A stretch of 37,500 nucleotides of DNA, taken from assembly GCA_018398765.1 (NCBI GenBank), contig JAHBMJ010001923.1, positions 10,001 through 47,500 on the forward strand. The letters run 5' to 3'. Position 1 is the first letter of the stretch. Each line of letters opens with the position of its first letter. The translations under genes and the position numbers were made by a program. Of this stretch, positions 1 to 11,548 are shown piece by piece. The notes under the pieces were generated by a model. That model saw only the letters and a program-made list of their open reading frames with translations. It had not been told where the DNA came from and did no database searches. The DNA is from Chromera velia. Lineage: Eukaryota > Sar > Chromeraceae.

Positions 1-639
1 GAAGGTCAAATTTGTACCTGAGCAGAGTAGTAAGAGGAGAACAGAACGGACACAAAGAGACGAGGACAGAGTGTACATCAGATGGAGGTCGGAGAAGTGC
101 AAAATAGAGAAGAAGAGAGGGTTTGAAAGAGAGCCAAGAAGGAAAAGTGAGAGCTAGGGTAGTGGACTTGACCACAATGGTAACCTCCCTGCCCAGCCTC
201 TTTTCCTTTTCTCGTCCTGACCCTCCTGCTCTCTCTATCTTTCCGAGGGACATCAATCAGCAACTCACAACAAAACTGACCGAGCTACGTCGAAGATGAG
301 GGCCCATCTCTTCCCTTCAGAGTCTGCAACCACAGCACCTACGGGAGAGAAGTGCCCCCCCACACCTGCATGGAAGGATGCAGAGACAGACATTGAGATC
401 CAAGTGTGCAGAACGACTTTTAATCAGTTTGAGCGAGTTCTGATAATCACAAGCACTCTTCATTGACTCGAACGATGAGAATTTTTGTTGGGCAACAATC
501 AAGAGTCATACAAGCTGAGAGCGTCGTGAAAAGAATCATGAGAAATGACGCTGTCTATGAAGCAGCGGTCAGTTTGCACATTCATCCTTCGTGACTAATG
601 AGCAGGCAGTCAGGCATTCAGTCAGGCAGGTATGCAGAC
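1..639. other. No confident gene; possible 3' part of the minus-strand gene
   Basis: Only short open frames occur here. A minus-strand stretch near 375-475 has moderately protein-like composition and could be another exon of the gene at 640-2985, but no splice pair keeps the phase convincingly. Positions 600-635 carry a CAGGCAGT-type short repeat. The terminal exon of the neighbouring gene, if downstream of 640, must lie here or beyond the window. Confidence 0.4.
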
Positions 640-2485
640 CTATCATCTCAAGGATTCTGGAGTAGTTAACAAAAAAGAACCCCTTCTCCCATGGGTTGTC
701 CATTGCTTCAAGGAGATCAGTTACAAACCTGCAGACAGACGGGAACGGATTTACAGGGGAGGCGACCATGAGAGAATTCGAAAATCATTCAATTAGATCC
801 GTCGGGAGAAGGAGAAAGCAATTGAATTGGCATGGCATGAGTGCCATCCAGGGGACAAGAGGTACTCAAGACAGGCAGACAGATCACGCATCACTCCTTT
901 CACTGTTTGGGCAGCCTGTCATTCTTCACCGGTTCCATCCGACCTCGAGTCCTTTAAAGCTGTGATCTCTTCCCTGACCCTTCAGGGAGTGCATCTTTGT
1001 CTTTCTCCAATTTCGCCTGTCTCTCTTTTGATCTCTCTGACAACGCAGAGCCTCTCCTGCCTGACATATCCACCCCTTCCCTTCCGCTCAGTTTGCTTCC
1101 TCATTCAGACCATCTCCCCCCGACCCGGCTCACAAAGAGATGCTGCTTTGCTGGCAGATTGCTACAAAGTGAAGACAGCCGAACTGAAGAGAAGAAAAGA
1201 CCAGGAAAAGTAGAGGAATGTAGGTCGAAGGAAGGCGGAAGAGGGCGGAAAGAAATACGTGGAAACGAAAGAAAATAAAATACTGGTGAGAATCACCGGT
1301 CTGAGTAAGGTGAAGGCCAAAGAGAGATGCCAGACTCAAAAACAAAGACTGACTCTTTGAATTCCTCCTTCCTCAGAAGTGCAAATTTCTCTGCAATCTC
1401 CAACACAGTCGGAGCATGCTTATCTCTCATGACTCTCTCCCAGTCCCTTTCTTTCACCAGGGACACCACTGTCTCCAACTTTGTTCTCATCTGTCTCCAT
1501 TCCTCTGCCTCCGTCTCTCTCCCTCCCTCCCGCGCCGTCTCCTCCAAACTTAACATCGCCATCCGCTCTCCCCAGGACACCGTGCGAAGGTCACAGGTCT
1601 GGTCCCTTTGGTCAATCTCCCGTCTCTTGCGTGTGCCCGAAAGAAAAAGCTTTCTGCACTGACACTCTAAAATCGAACTAGCTTGAGGGAGCGTGATCCC
1701 GACCACCTGGCCGATCTCACTCAGCCGAAGTGAGGAAGGGAGGTCAAGGCCAAACACCTGAGTCTGTTTCCGATGGACCACAGCCTCAATGCACTCGCTG
1801 AAGGAGTCCTCGGACCTGCAGATTGCATGAAGAGATGGAAAGCAAGAATGAAGAAAAGGAGCAACGGGGCCACGCACACCCCTTGTATGTACGTCTGCAT
1901 ACGTACACAAAGAAAAAAGTTAAATGGATATCACAAGTAAAAATGACGCTGATGCAAGAATACGAAAAGCCTCCCTGGAAAGCATGCAGCTAATCGCCCC
2001 ACCAGTAGTCGAACCCAATAAGTTTGGAGGACAGTCTGACGGGTCTGTACAGGCTCCCGGGGTCTAGCCTCATTGAGTTGAAAAGAGTCGTGAAGGTCCC
2101 CGCAGAACAGCTCAGCATCTGCTCCTGGGTGGAGAAGCTCTGGGAGACAAAGAAGTACGCGTAGTTGCACTCCTGCTGCTGCGGCTTGGTGACTCCTGGA
2201 GGGGCAAAAGAAGTTGTTCAGACGTCGACATGAGTTGCAGAGCAAGAAGGAAAGAGAATATGTTTTATGGCAGTTACAGTTCCCAAGAGAAGGTGCCAAC
2301 GTACACGGAAAGGGCAAAAGAACATCTGTGCAGACTGAAAAAGTGGACATGCACGAACAAAATCACATGCAAACGAACTTTTTCTTCGCCGTTTCCGACT
2401 AGACGGTAGATCGACGGACTGGGTTGCACTGTCCACACACCAACCCACCATTGCACCAGCTCGCACAGATCCAATCAATACACAA

Positions 2486-2523
<38 letters not shown>

Positions 2524-2985
2524 ACTCGCGCGCACGCACACACACACGCGCGGGCGCGCGCGCACGAATGTATATGTATGTTAGAGGTTCTTCTTTTTCT
2601 TTGCCAGTCGAGCAGAATCTCCTTGTTTGTACATCTGCGGCAGCGCTCTGACTCATCTCAGGTCCAAGTGAACTGACTTACCTGTACTTGAGTCTGTTGT
2701 GTAGTTCCTGAAGGCCTGCACCTCTGGCCAGAGTTCCGGGTCTCTGTATCTGTAGAGGGCCGAGTGGAGGAGCTCCCTTCCTTTCTTCGAGGCGAAGTGA
2801 ACTAGAGTGGGAGGAAGGGCGCAGTTGAACACGCACTCTCTGGGTGGAGAGGTGGCCTGGACGTGAGGATCTTTTTGCTTGCCCGTCTCCTCCTTTTGTC
2901 TCTCTGTGGAGGGACTGCGGATCAACTTACCTGCTCGTGTAAAGACGAGCGTGCAAAGAACGCTTACAATGATCAAGAGAAACAT
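640..2985 (-). CDS. Unknown secreted or membrane-anchored protein, at least four exons
   Basis: I do not recognise the family. Four exons join in phase on the minus strand with GT-AG introns: 2985-2682, 2195-2003, 1815-1297 and 728-640, giving about 368 residues so far. The start at 2985 is chosen because the first 19 residues (MFLLIIVSVLCTLVFTRAG) form a hydrophobic signal peptide or signal anchor. Residues 20-165 hold several Cys and aromatic residues; residues 166-338 are charged and helical with many Glu, Lys and Arg and strongly G/C-ending codons. The fourth exon reads FVTDLLEAMDNPWEKGFFF and onward. Reading through instead of splicing would stop at 1990 (169 residues) or at 1293 (339 residues), so alternative ends are possible. 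The 3' end is unresolved below 640. It is divergent from the helical-repeat gene at 3814. Confidence 0.6.
2490..2566. repeat. CT / CA / CG dinucleotide microsatellite
   Basis: About 30 bases of perfect CT are followed by alternating CA and CG steps. It lies in intron 1 (2196-2681) of the minus-strand gene. The CG/CA part is alternating purine-pyrimidine. Confidence 0.9.
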
Positions 2986-3813
2986 TGAGACTACCGCTAG
3001 GCAAGCAGGACGTCAGAGACAATTTGAAAGACTGGATCACTCCTGAAGAAAATCCATGCATGCAGCGTCTACCTCCGTCTCCATCAGACTGGCCTGTTCT
3101 TTCAGTGTTGTTGAATTCATATCCATTAAGGAATATGAATGTATTCGAGATGAGAGTGCTTAGAACAGACGGGAGTCAGGCTACAGCAAGCCATGCACTG
3201 GGTTCATTCAACGGATTCTGATTCACGAAGAGATCGGTAAACATTGAACTGCATGCATTGAAAAAGATATCGTCGGACTGAATCCATATGCGCATGCATG
3301 GAAGATCATGCATGGAAGGCGCATGGAAGGCGAGGAAAAAGAATTCAAGCAAAAAAAAGCGAGGGCGCGTGCAACGTGGTGCGCGCGCTTTGCGCGCTCA
3401 AAAAGCGCGCGCGCCGGAGACGGAGACGGCAAATGGATAGAACCCAAATTTGTCCCAAAATACTCTGACAGCTGCGGCTGTTTCAGACTCACGGGCCTCT
3501 GGACGTATGTTTTCCCATCTACATCCACTGAAGGAGACGTACAAAAGCTCTAGACGAAAGAACTTGAAAGAAGATGCTCAAATCTCCCCATTTATATGCT
3601 GCAGTTGTCGGACTCAGTCTGTCAGAAGCACTGCGGCGGTCTCTTTCTCCGTCTGGATTACACGAACAGCTCGCCCCCTTCGGAGTGCGGCTCAGAGGCC
3701 AAAGGTGCGCAGATTGTTCAGAGACACTCGTGCAGAGCGCAGCGCCCCTACACATGTGAAAAAGTCCCCTGAAACATTCGAGACAGAGAAAGGGATGATA
3801 TGACCACATCTGA
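2986..3813. promoter_or_regulatory. Divergent intergenic region with GC palindromes and TGCATGCA words
   Basis: This 828-base gap separates the start codons of two divergent genes and must hold both promoters and 5' leaders. TGCATGCA occurs at 3057-3064 and 3250-3257, with further CATGCATG at about 3293 and 3307. A strongly self-complementary GCGC-rich stretch lies at 3362-3418. No convincing reading frame exists here. The regulatory role is inferred from position only. Confidence 0.45.
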
Positions 3814-4957
3814 GTGATGATGATGCTCCCCAAGCGTTGCCGTCTCCTCTTCTCCTCCCATCCCCTCACACAAGCACGGAGGTCCCGCCTCTTCCATGCA
3901 CACGCGCATGTGCAGAAAATGAAAAAGCGACAGACAGTGCCGACTCGAAACCTCCTGCCTCCCGCTGAGGCCACAACAGACAGAAGGACAGAAAGCCAAA
4001 GGAGACGGCAAAAAGACGGTCCCAGAGGTCTGATTTTCGATTTACCACGTCCCCTTGATTTGGACGAGAAACACCACCTGAGGCTGAAGATGGCAGAATC
4101 CTTGCGAGATGTCCCTCCAGTCGAATCCCATGCCGTCTCCCGCACTCCTCTGGAGACTCGCGTCCTTGCGGATATAGAACTCACCCACTCACTACTGACG
4201 TCTCCTGCCGTCTCCTCAAAATCTGCGCTCACTCGCGTCATCCCCCTTTTGGAACGCCTCGCCATGCGCCTACAAGACACAGATTCCGCTTTCCGGGACC
4301 GAACAGTGTCTCGACATCCAGCCCTCCATCAGATCCTTCGAACTGCGATACACGCCATCTCAGATGGCAGCGCAGCAACCCTATTTCTGTGCAGTGTGCT
4401 CCGGTTGTTGTCTTCCCTCGGGGGGTCCAAAGCGGCCTCTCTGATGGCAAATCTGTCAGCGCCCCTTCTGAGCAAGAGAGACGAGATTACCACACCAGAG
4501 TTCCTTGAACTATTGAGATTGCTAGCGGGAAACCCCCACATGCGAAAACCGCCTTACGGGCCTTTCTGGCTGGGTTTGATGGCCCGGTGCATTGAAGAGG
4601 GACCCGAGAACCCCCCAGAAGCTGTATGCGAAATTATCCGAGCACTTAGTGTTTCTGCTCCTTCTGCTTTGCCGCCTGTGGCGTTACGTTTTTTCTTCCT
4701 TGAACTCATGGAGCATTTTCTGTATCAGGCAACCCCGGGAGCTCTCTGCGATCTTCTGCATTGTATGGCGCGTGTGGGGTTTGTCGACCGTGTGTTCTTT
4801 GTCTCTGTGTGTGGATCTCTTCTAAGGAGCCTGCCCTTCTTGGAGACGGCAGAGAGCAAGCGGACGCTGCTGGCACTGGCGCTGTTGCGGCGTCTCTTCG
4901 ACCTGAAGGGGGAGAGCCGGAACAACCCGATATTCGAGAGGTCGGCAGACGCAGCAC

Positions 4958-4992
<35 letters not shown>

Positions 4993-5015
4993 ACGCACGC
5001 GCATACGCACGCACG

Positions 5016-5064
<49 letters not shown>

Positions 5065-7880
5065 GGAGAGAGAGAGAGAGAAGAGAGGCACAGAGAGAGA
5101 GAGACAGACAGCGACAAATAGTGAGAAAAGGAAAGAGAGATGGCGCAGCTGCACTCCCAAAAACATGTGTATACAGGGAGCAACAGAGAGCCCAGCACAT
5201 TCGAGCAGCATGCATCCATGCCTCCTCACAGGCACTTCAACAGAAGCCCTCGGCCGTGTCACTCTTTGGGAGTTTCTGCATCTGCATCCGCCTTTTTTTA
5301 TGAGTGCATATGCAGGCAGCCCCGCGAGTTGATTCGCAAGCTCAGCGCTCGAGTATGTCTGCAGTGGGAGACTGCGCCTCTTGCTCGCATCACCCAACCG
5401 CTCCTTGCCCTCGTCGCCCTTCAGTACACAAAAGACGCCAAAAGTCTTGTGGCGCAAAAGTGCAAAGAGGGTGAGTGAGGTGCGCAAATGCTGCATTTCC
5501 ACGGAGGCTCTCCCCTTCTTCTGTCCCTGTTCCCATGTTTCTCATCTTCTTTTCCCGTGGTATACCTGATTCTCTCCTGAAATCGGATATCGCCTTCCTG
5601 CGCCTTCCTCGATAGCCTTCTCTTTTGTGCTGCTCTAAACTTTGTGTATCTGTGTGTATGCAAATGTGTGTTCTGGCTTGCAGGAGGAGTGCACCTCAGT
5701 CTCCTGTCCCCTCCGCAATTTGTCTCTCTGTTGTCCTGCCTGGACCGTCTCGCAATTTTGCCTTCCGGGGCCGACTCTCTCCGTTCCAACGTTTACGGAG
5801 CCTTCGCGAAACACCTCCCGTCTATGACTCCTCAACACGTATTGACATGTCTTGAGGCCCTAAGAAAATTCCACTCCAAGAAAAATCCCCTCTGCATTGC
5901 CGCCGTCACAGGAGCATACCAGCGACTCGCCTACTCTCTTCACACGCACCAGGGAGGGAGGGGGGAGGCACGACTATCGGTGCCTGAAATTGCCTCTGCT
6001 GTATGTCTCTATCCTCGGTATGGCCTCACCAACCGTCTTCCACTTCTGTCTATTCTCTCGGCCCTCGCGGGAGAACCTGTTGAAGGCCGAGCTAAACCAG
6101 AGCTTCGTCAACCTGCCGTTCCATCCCCATCTCTTTCTCGAACAAGCCGCCAACCAGTCGAAGACTGCCTCCAGCCGTCTCCCTCTCCCAATGCCTCCCC
6201 CCTGGTGCAAGAGGTCCCCTTCTCCCTCCGTGTCCACTCAGAAGATTCCCTTCTTCTCGAAACAGTCAGACCGTCTCCATCGATGAAGGAGTCGAGCAGA
6301 GAAGAGACAGGAAGGTCGAATTGGGACACTCTGAACGTGCGTGAGTTGGTGGGGGTGCTGGAGGCTTTCGCGTCGTGCGGAGTGATCAAGTGAGTCAGTG
6401 AGACGCGCATGCCTGTATACTTCGTTCATATATTCATACTGAGACAGACATTAGAGACAAATGAGAAGTGCGAGAACAGAAACCGTTTTGCGACTTCCGA
6501 TACGCTTTACCCGTCCGTAAATCTTCTCCGTTTTCTTCCCTCAAGGGCCCTCCATCCTTCCTCAAACCATTACCTCGTGGTCAGATTCCGCACACCTCCC
6601 GCACACCTCCTGCACACTTTCCGCACACCTCCCACACACCTTCCGCACACCTTCCGCACACCTCCCGCACACCTCCCGCACACCTCCCGCACACCTTCCG
6701 CACACCTTCCGCACACCTTCCACACACTTCCTGGGATGTACACTTTACGAAGATTGAATTGAATTGTTGTGGAAGGATCCAGAGAGGGAAGAGTGAAAGA
6801 GAGAAACAGAGAAAAAGACAGGGAGAAGGAGAGTCAGACAGAGAAAGTGAGGGAATGAATGAATCGGAAGTCAGCTATAGGGAAGAAAAACAGAAAGAGA
6901 AGAGTCTGATGGAATCCCTTTCAGGTTGATGCTAACCATTACCAACCGGATTTGCTTTCCTTGCAGGTCTTGCAAATTTGGAATTTTTGTCACTGTGCAA
7001 CGCCACGTGTGGGCGTGTGGGGGTGTCATCTTTGAGAGACGCGCTCATCCAAGCAGCAGAAGGAGGAGGACCCATCACCGGAGAGTCTCAGACGGCAACC
7101 CCCCCCCGTCAGTTTAAAAAACTTCTTCTCATTGACCACCAGGCGTGGAGCGGTCGGATTCGTTCCAGCTGTTTCCGTCCCCTCAGAGAGCTACAGGAGG
7201 TCTACCCTTCTCTGGTAGTCACCATCGAGGGCACTCCTCTGGCCCAAACCCTTTCGCAACGCTCCCTACCCGCGTGGGAGTCCAAGGGAGGCCTGGGCAA
7301 TGCAGAAGCGGAACCGGCTCCTGTGCCTGGCGGCGCAAGGGACCCAGTGTTGAGGGACATGGGGGGATATCTGGAGGACTCCGATGGCGATTCGGATGCA
7401 GACGGTCCCAGAAGCCCTACAGGCATACATCAGTGGTCGCCTGAGCTCGGCCCAGGTCTAGGAGACAGTTCGCATGCGCGATCGAAGAGACACAAAAACG
7501 CCGGGGGGCCCCCGCCCCCCGCTGGGTTTGGCTTCGATCCCGCTGCAGTCGCTGGCGGGGGCATTGCGGGAGACGGGGGGGACGATTCTCTTGGACCAGC
7601 CAGGCGTCGAGAGTCTCCCTCAGGAGGTCCGTCTGATGACTTGCCTGCCCTGAATCTGGGTGATAGACTCAGTGGGAAGAAGGAGAAGAAGAGAAGGAGC
7701 GCTGGAAGACCCGGGTTTGCGGTAGGAGAAAGTGATGAGGAGGAAGAAAAACAAAAAGAAGGGGAAGAAGAGGAGGAGGAGTATAATGGCTCGGAAGGCA
7801 CCCCTATCAGCCAGGCAGGGTCAGACGATGGGGCCTCACTCGTCGATGCCGACTGGTCCCCTGCTGCTTCGGTTACCTGA
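3814..7880 (+). CDS. Helical-repeat protein (OPR/RAP-like), probably organellar
   Basis: Four exons fit in phase: 3814-4940, 5316-5470, 5684-6340 and 6967-7880, summing to 950 codons plus stop. The start (four Met codons) leads into an Arg/Lys/His-rich, acid-poor segment of about 45 residues that resembles a mitochondrial presequence. Residues 90-650 are Leu/Ala-rich amphipathic helices with recurrent LLxxLA-type pairs, like the degenerate helical repeats of OPR, HPR and FASTK/RAP RNA-binding proteins of organelles; no canonical RAP domain is seen. Exon 4 has a hydrophobic block (LLLIDHQAW), then a Gly/Pro/Asp-rich region and a Glu-rich tail near residues 905-930. Exon 2 could instead start at 5232 in the same phase. 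The GTGAGT donor at 6341 keeps phase with exon 4; a second GTGAGT at 6390 does not, although 6341-6389 reads like protein. A role in organellar RNA metabolism is inference. Confidence 0.72.
4958..5108. repeat. Compound CT-CA-GA microsatellite in intron 1
   Basis: A CT run (about 4959-4991) is followed by ACGC/AC repeats (4993-5060) and then GA runs (5061-5108). The CT and GA arms are complementary, so the transcript could form a long hairpin with a CA loop. It sits between the donor at 4941 and the acceptor of exon 2. Confidence 0.9.
6587..6731. repeat. 11-base minisatellite, about 13 units
   Basis: The unit is CACACCTYCCG, repeated about 13 times with single-base variants (CCG, CTG or CCA at the unit end). 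It lies in intron 3 of the helical-repeat gene. Because 11 is not a multiple of three, the open frame across it is incidental. Confidence 0.92.
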
Positions 7881-8908
7881 TCGACTTCCACGTGAATCCC
7901 CCAAATTTTTATTCGTGGTCAAGGACGATTTGAAAAAAAAAAACATTTTATGCTTAGCAGTACACATCTATATATCTATCTAACTTTGTTTTTGTTTGTG
8001 TAACTTTACTAATAGTAATAAGCTAATTAAATTTAGAATTGATCTTGCAATCATGTCATTGAAAAGCCCTGTTTAAGCAAAAAGTTTACTAGAAATTTTA
8101 AAGCACTGAAAGTACCGTGACCGGTACCAAAAAACGGAATTAACTACCCGCTCCGGAAGTACCGATTCGTCCCCAAACTACCGAAAGACACTAGACTAGG
8201 AAAGACATGCATGGACCATATAGTGATTAACCCTGGACCCTGGCGGAAAATTAATGCTATGTTGTAGTAGATATTATATGAAAATCTAGATAGAAATTCT
8301 TTAATGAATCTTCATTCTTAAACTATTCTAGAAACTATTTAGATACTAACAGTACTGTCATTGTTTGAGGCAGCATCATTAGCATACGCTATCGTCATTG
8401 ACCCATGGTATAGGCGTATAACGTTCAGCAGGCTAGTCAGCAGGTCACAACACATAGAACAGATTGTCAAATGGTGAACTCTAACTTGGTAACTAGCTCT
8501 TCACTTACAGTGAATTCTTTTCAAAGGTTTCTACTTCGAACTGGCAGGGCGTCAGTGCCGCGTCACGGTGCTTGTGCATGAGCGACGCTGCTTCATGTGC
8601 TTATATGTAAATCCACCAAAAGGTGTATTCTTACCCCTGGCCTAGCCCCTGACAATAAACCGCGGGGGAACCTGAAACATAAATCCTATACATATAATCC
8701 TTGAACTTTTTAATGTTTTTATTTCCTTTTTGCGGTGCCCAAACGTCAGAAACATCTCAGAAAAGATAGAAAAAAGAATTTTCGTAACAATTTATCTACT
8801 ATAGTTAGCAATTTAATTATGGAAAAGTGACTCAGGCTGCGCCCGGCCGCCGTGGGCTACAACAGCTCTCCGCAGATGCATAGCAGACAGTCAATAACAG
8901 ATACACTG
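7881..8908. other. AT-rich, CTAG-rich island, no gene
   Basis: Right after the helical-repeat gene the composition changes from balanced to AT-rich, with many CTAG words (for example in 8090-8340) and no open frame of note. A GGTACC-containing self-complementary stretch occurs near 8112-8130. It runs into the probable transposon at 8909. It is probably decayed mobile DNA. Confidence 0.6.
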
Positions 8909-9813
8909 GAACTATAGTGTGATACAATTCAAATTGTGACACAATACCTTATACACTAGTACCAGTAACACAAATAATTGTGTCACAATAGGTGTGATGA
9001 AATAGTTAGAGTAAGTTAGGTGTGATGAAACTGTTAGGCAAAAATTGAAGTGATCCTAGACTTTCAAAGTGACTTGAAGTCCAGCCTAGAGTCCAGCTTG
9101 AAGTCTTCAGAGTTATTGAAGATCAGACTATTCTTCTACATTCACTCACTCACTCAGTTACTTGATCATTCATCCACTTATCTCATTCACTGCTAGAACT
9201 CACTCACTTATTTCACTCACCCGCTCACCCTAGCACTCACCTCACTTACTCAATCACCTCTAACAATCACCTGACTCACCCACTCATTCACTCACCTAGT
9301 TTCTCACTCATCCCACTCAGTTATATATTCACCTAGATATTCATTCACTGTCCGAGTCACCGTCACAGTGACCTCACTCACTCACTCACTTACTCGTCGA
9401 CTCACTCACTCACTCACTCACTTACCCACTCACTCAGTGACTCACTCACTCACTCGCACTGACTCACTTACTCACTTACTAGTGCTAGCACTAGTGAGTG
9501 CACTCACCCACTTATACTCACTCACTCACTCGATCACTCACTCACTAGCTTACTCACTTACTTACTCACTCAGGTGTACATGTTTCGACTCTCCATGGCT
9601 CGCAATGTTAAACGTTCGGTTATGATGCTGCGGCCTCCCGACGCGTGTCAAGTCGCGTCAAACACCGAAAACATGCGATCTATAACTATTTTTTTCACAC
9701 ATAATTGTGATTTAATTGAAGCAGTCAAAAGTTCTTAAAATCACAATTATTGTGTCACAAATCATTGTGACACAAAAGGTTCTAGAAATTCTCATTGTGA
9801 CACACTATAGTTC
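8909..9813. mobile_element. Probable non-autonomous DNA transposon (MITE-like)
   Basis: Terminal inverted repeats are visible: GAACTATAGTGTG at 8909-8921 is matched exactly in reverse complement at 9801-9813. Inside each end sit boxes of the form ATTGTGWCACAA: 8933-8945 and 8977-8989 on the left, 9749-9760, 9764-9775 and 9794-9805 on the right. Their subterminal clustering resembles transposase-binding repeats. The interior (9130-9580) is a TCAC-type satellite. No transposase frame is present. The target-site duplication is unclear; a TA dinucleotide lies close to both ends, which would suit a Tc1/mariner type but is not proof. Confidence 0.55.
9133..9580. repeat. TCAC/TTAC tetranucleotide satellite
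   Basis: Imperfect repeats of CACTCACT and CACTTACT fill this interval, degenerate at the left and cleaner at 9370-9440. Near the middle (9479-9496) lies a perfect 18-base palindrome ACTAGTGCTAGCACTAGT. Apparent reading frames here (Thr/His/Ser/Leu) only reflect the repeat. Confidence 0.9.
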
Positions 9814-9830
9814 TAGTATAATTATTAACA

Positions 9831-10549
9831 GACAAATTGAGACTGCAAGAGGCAAAGCTGCCAAGGCTTCCTGATCTTTAAAATCATCCTTACGAGCTTG
9901 AAGGTGGTTAAACACTGAGTGGTTAGCACTGGTTACATCGTGGTTGTGTGTTCGAAGAGGGGCTGGGGGGGGGGATTGGAAATGCAAACACCGCCCGGCC
10001 TGGCGCCCGGCAGACAGGCAAGCAAGCAGCGAGACACCCACTTACAGGCAAAAAGGCATTGCCATGCAGATAGAGACTCACGCACAGCGCCACGGCCCTG
10101 CGGGTTTCTCTTGAATAACCACAAGACTGAAGGTGGGCAGGCAGGCAGGCAGGCAGGCAGAAAAAGAGAAACATCGACACCTCAAAGAGAGACACTGTTA
10201 TGTGGACGGACGAGTGGCCAGAGCAACGATTAATTTTTCTCTCCGTGTGTCTCTTCTTTTTTGGTATTAGACTAGAAGTATAGAACAGAGAAAGAAGAGC
10301 GGGAGGGAAGAACACCAGTTTTAGAAGAGAAGGGAAACAAATGAAAGCCAGACTTACACAGATTGCTATACGGACATGCAGGCAGTGGCATTGCGGCCAG
10401 GTAGACGGAGGCATGATACATACAGGAAGCACATCATCAATTAAAGAGTTGCGAACATCACATGGACTGGGAGTGATCATTATTGCAGAAACTGAAAGTC
10501 TGAAGCGAGCGTTCAACCTGTCTTCCGGGGCTTTTTTTCTGCTCTTCGC
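9831..10549. other. No gene seen downstream of TIM9
   Basis: This stretch is the 3' flank of TIM9. It holds a G run (9964-9973) and a GGCA tetranucleotide repeat (10136-10161). Open frames on both strands lack splice context and protein-like composition. Confidence 0.4.
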
Positions 10550-10816
10550 TCACCCCTTCCCTGTGTTCTTCTCTTGAAATCTCAACCCGACTCGTTGGGA
10601 GTATGCCATGAATTTCTGCACACACCGCTCCACACAGCCTTTTTCTGTGCTGTCCAGGTCCTTAGCTCGGAAGTGAACGATGCAGTCCCCGAAGCATCTC
10701 TCAACGAGACCGTTGTAGGTGTTCATGGTGTCTTGAATTTGCATGTCGCTCAGCTTGGCGAGGACCTGCTGTTTTTGGGAGGCCGAGAGGCCGTCGAGGT
10801 CCACCAGATTTTGCAT
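10550..10816 (-). CDS. TIM9: Mitochondrial intermembrane-space chaperone Tim9
   Basis: This is an 88-residue, single-exon small Tim protein. In other eukaryotes Tim9 pairs with Tim10 as a hexameric chaperone that carries hydrophobic carrier proteins across the intermembrane space to the TIM22 insertase. The twin CX3C motifs are plain: Cys41-X3-Cys45 and Cys61-X3-Cys65, 15 residues apart, forming the two intramolecular disulfides of the family. The segment RVGLRFQE after the second motif is typical of Tim9 rather than Tim10. Length fits the family (about 80-95). An in-frame stop just upstream of the ATG at 10816 fixes the start. No presequence is present, as expected for a protein imported by the Mia40 disulfide relay (established for the family, not visible here). 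Confidence 0.93.
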   Translation of the reverse strand: MQNLVDLDGLSASQKQQVLAKLSDMQIQDTMNTYNGLVERCFGDCIVHFRAKDLDSTEKGCVERCVQKFMAYSQRVGLRFQEKNTGKG

Positions 10817-11548
10817 CGATCTCTTCGCTCAGGCTGGCTGTGGTTGTGGCTGTGAAGAAAGAAGGTCTTCGTCAAAATGCCAATACAGGAACAAGGCGGA
10901 CGCTCTTGGAAGACAACAAGTGAACAGCAAAGTCAAAAGATGATCCCGAATGAGGGGAGGGGGGCTTTTTTCAGACTATTGATCCACTGGTGCGAGCGCC
11001 GTGACAAATGCTCGGAGACGGTAGAAGATGTTTTTTGTCGGTTGAATCACAGGTAGGGTAAGGAACGAAAGAGGGATGCAACGGTCTGGAAGACGGACAG
11101 GAATGCATGGGGCTGCTTTCCGTGGGAGAAATAATCGTCTACATCAACGTAAGTACAGGGAAGATCTGAGGGGGACAATTTTGCGGTTATCGGCAGTCAC
11201 TGGTCCACTGGAGACGAGACGCTCAAGACGTACGGGCCCATATCGGGCCCGTGCAGGCACGGCCCATGCAGGCATATATGCAATGAAGTGCCTGCGCACG
11301 CGCGGGCAGGCGGCATGCCGAGGCCCTGCGTGACAACGGATTGAGACGGAGGGAAGTTCGCAACTTAGTGAGTTCCAGCAATTCCCAGCACAGGCTGCAC
11401 AGTAACCCGCTCTGACAACTCAAGCACGCGGCGCGTTACCACCCAGCGGATCGGCAATGAGGTGCAGACACGAATAGAAGGCGTGCAACCGTTTTCTCCT
11501 ACATATTTTCAAGCCGAGTACCTTGACGGAGACAAGCGAACAACCGCA
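10817..11548. promoter_or_regulatory. Intergenic region between TIM9 and a plus-strand gene
   Basis: The region separates divergent start codons. It holds a GC-rich self-complementary block at 11225-11275, with CGTACG at 11229-11234, GGGCCC twice, and an inverted pair CCGTGC / GCACGG. No convincing coding exon is seen. A promoter role is inferred from position. Confidence 0.4.

Noticed and set aside
9130-9580. CRISPR-like array
   Set aside because: Units are four-base simple repeats without spacers; the genome is eukaryotic.
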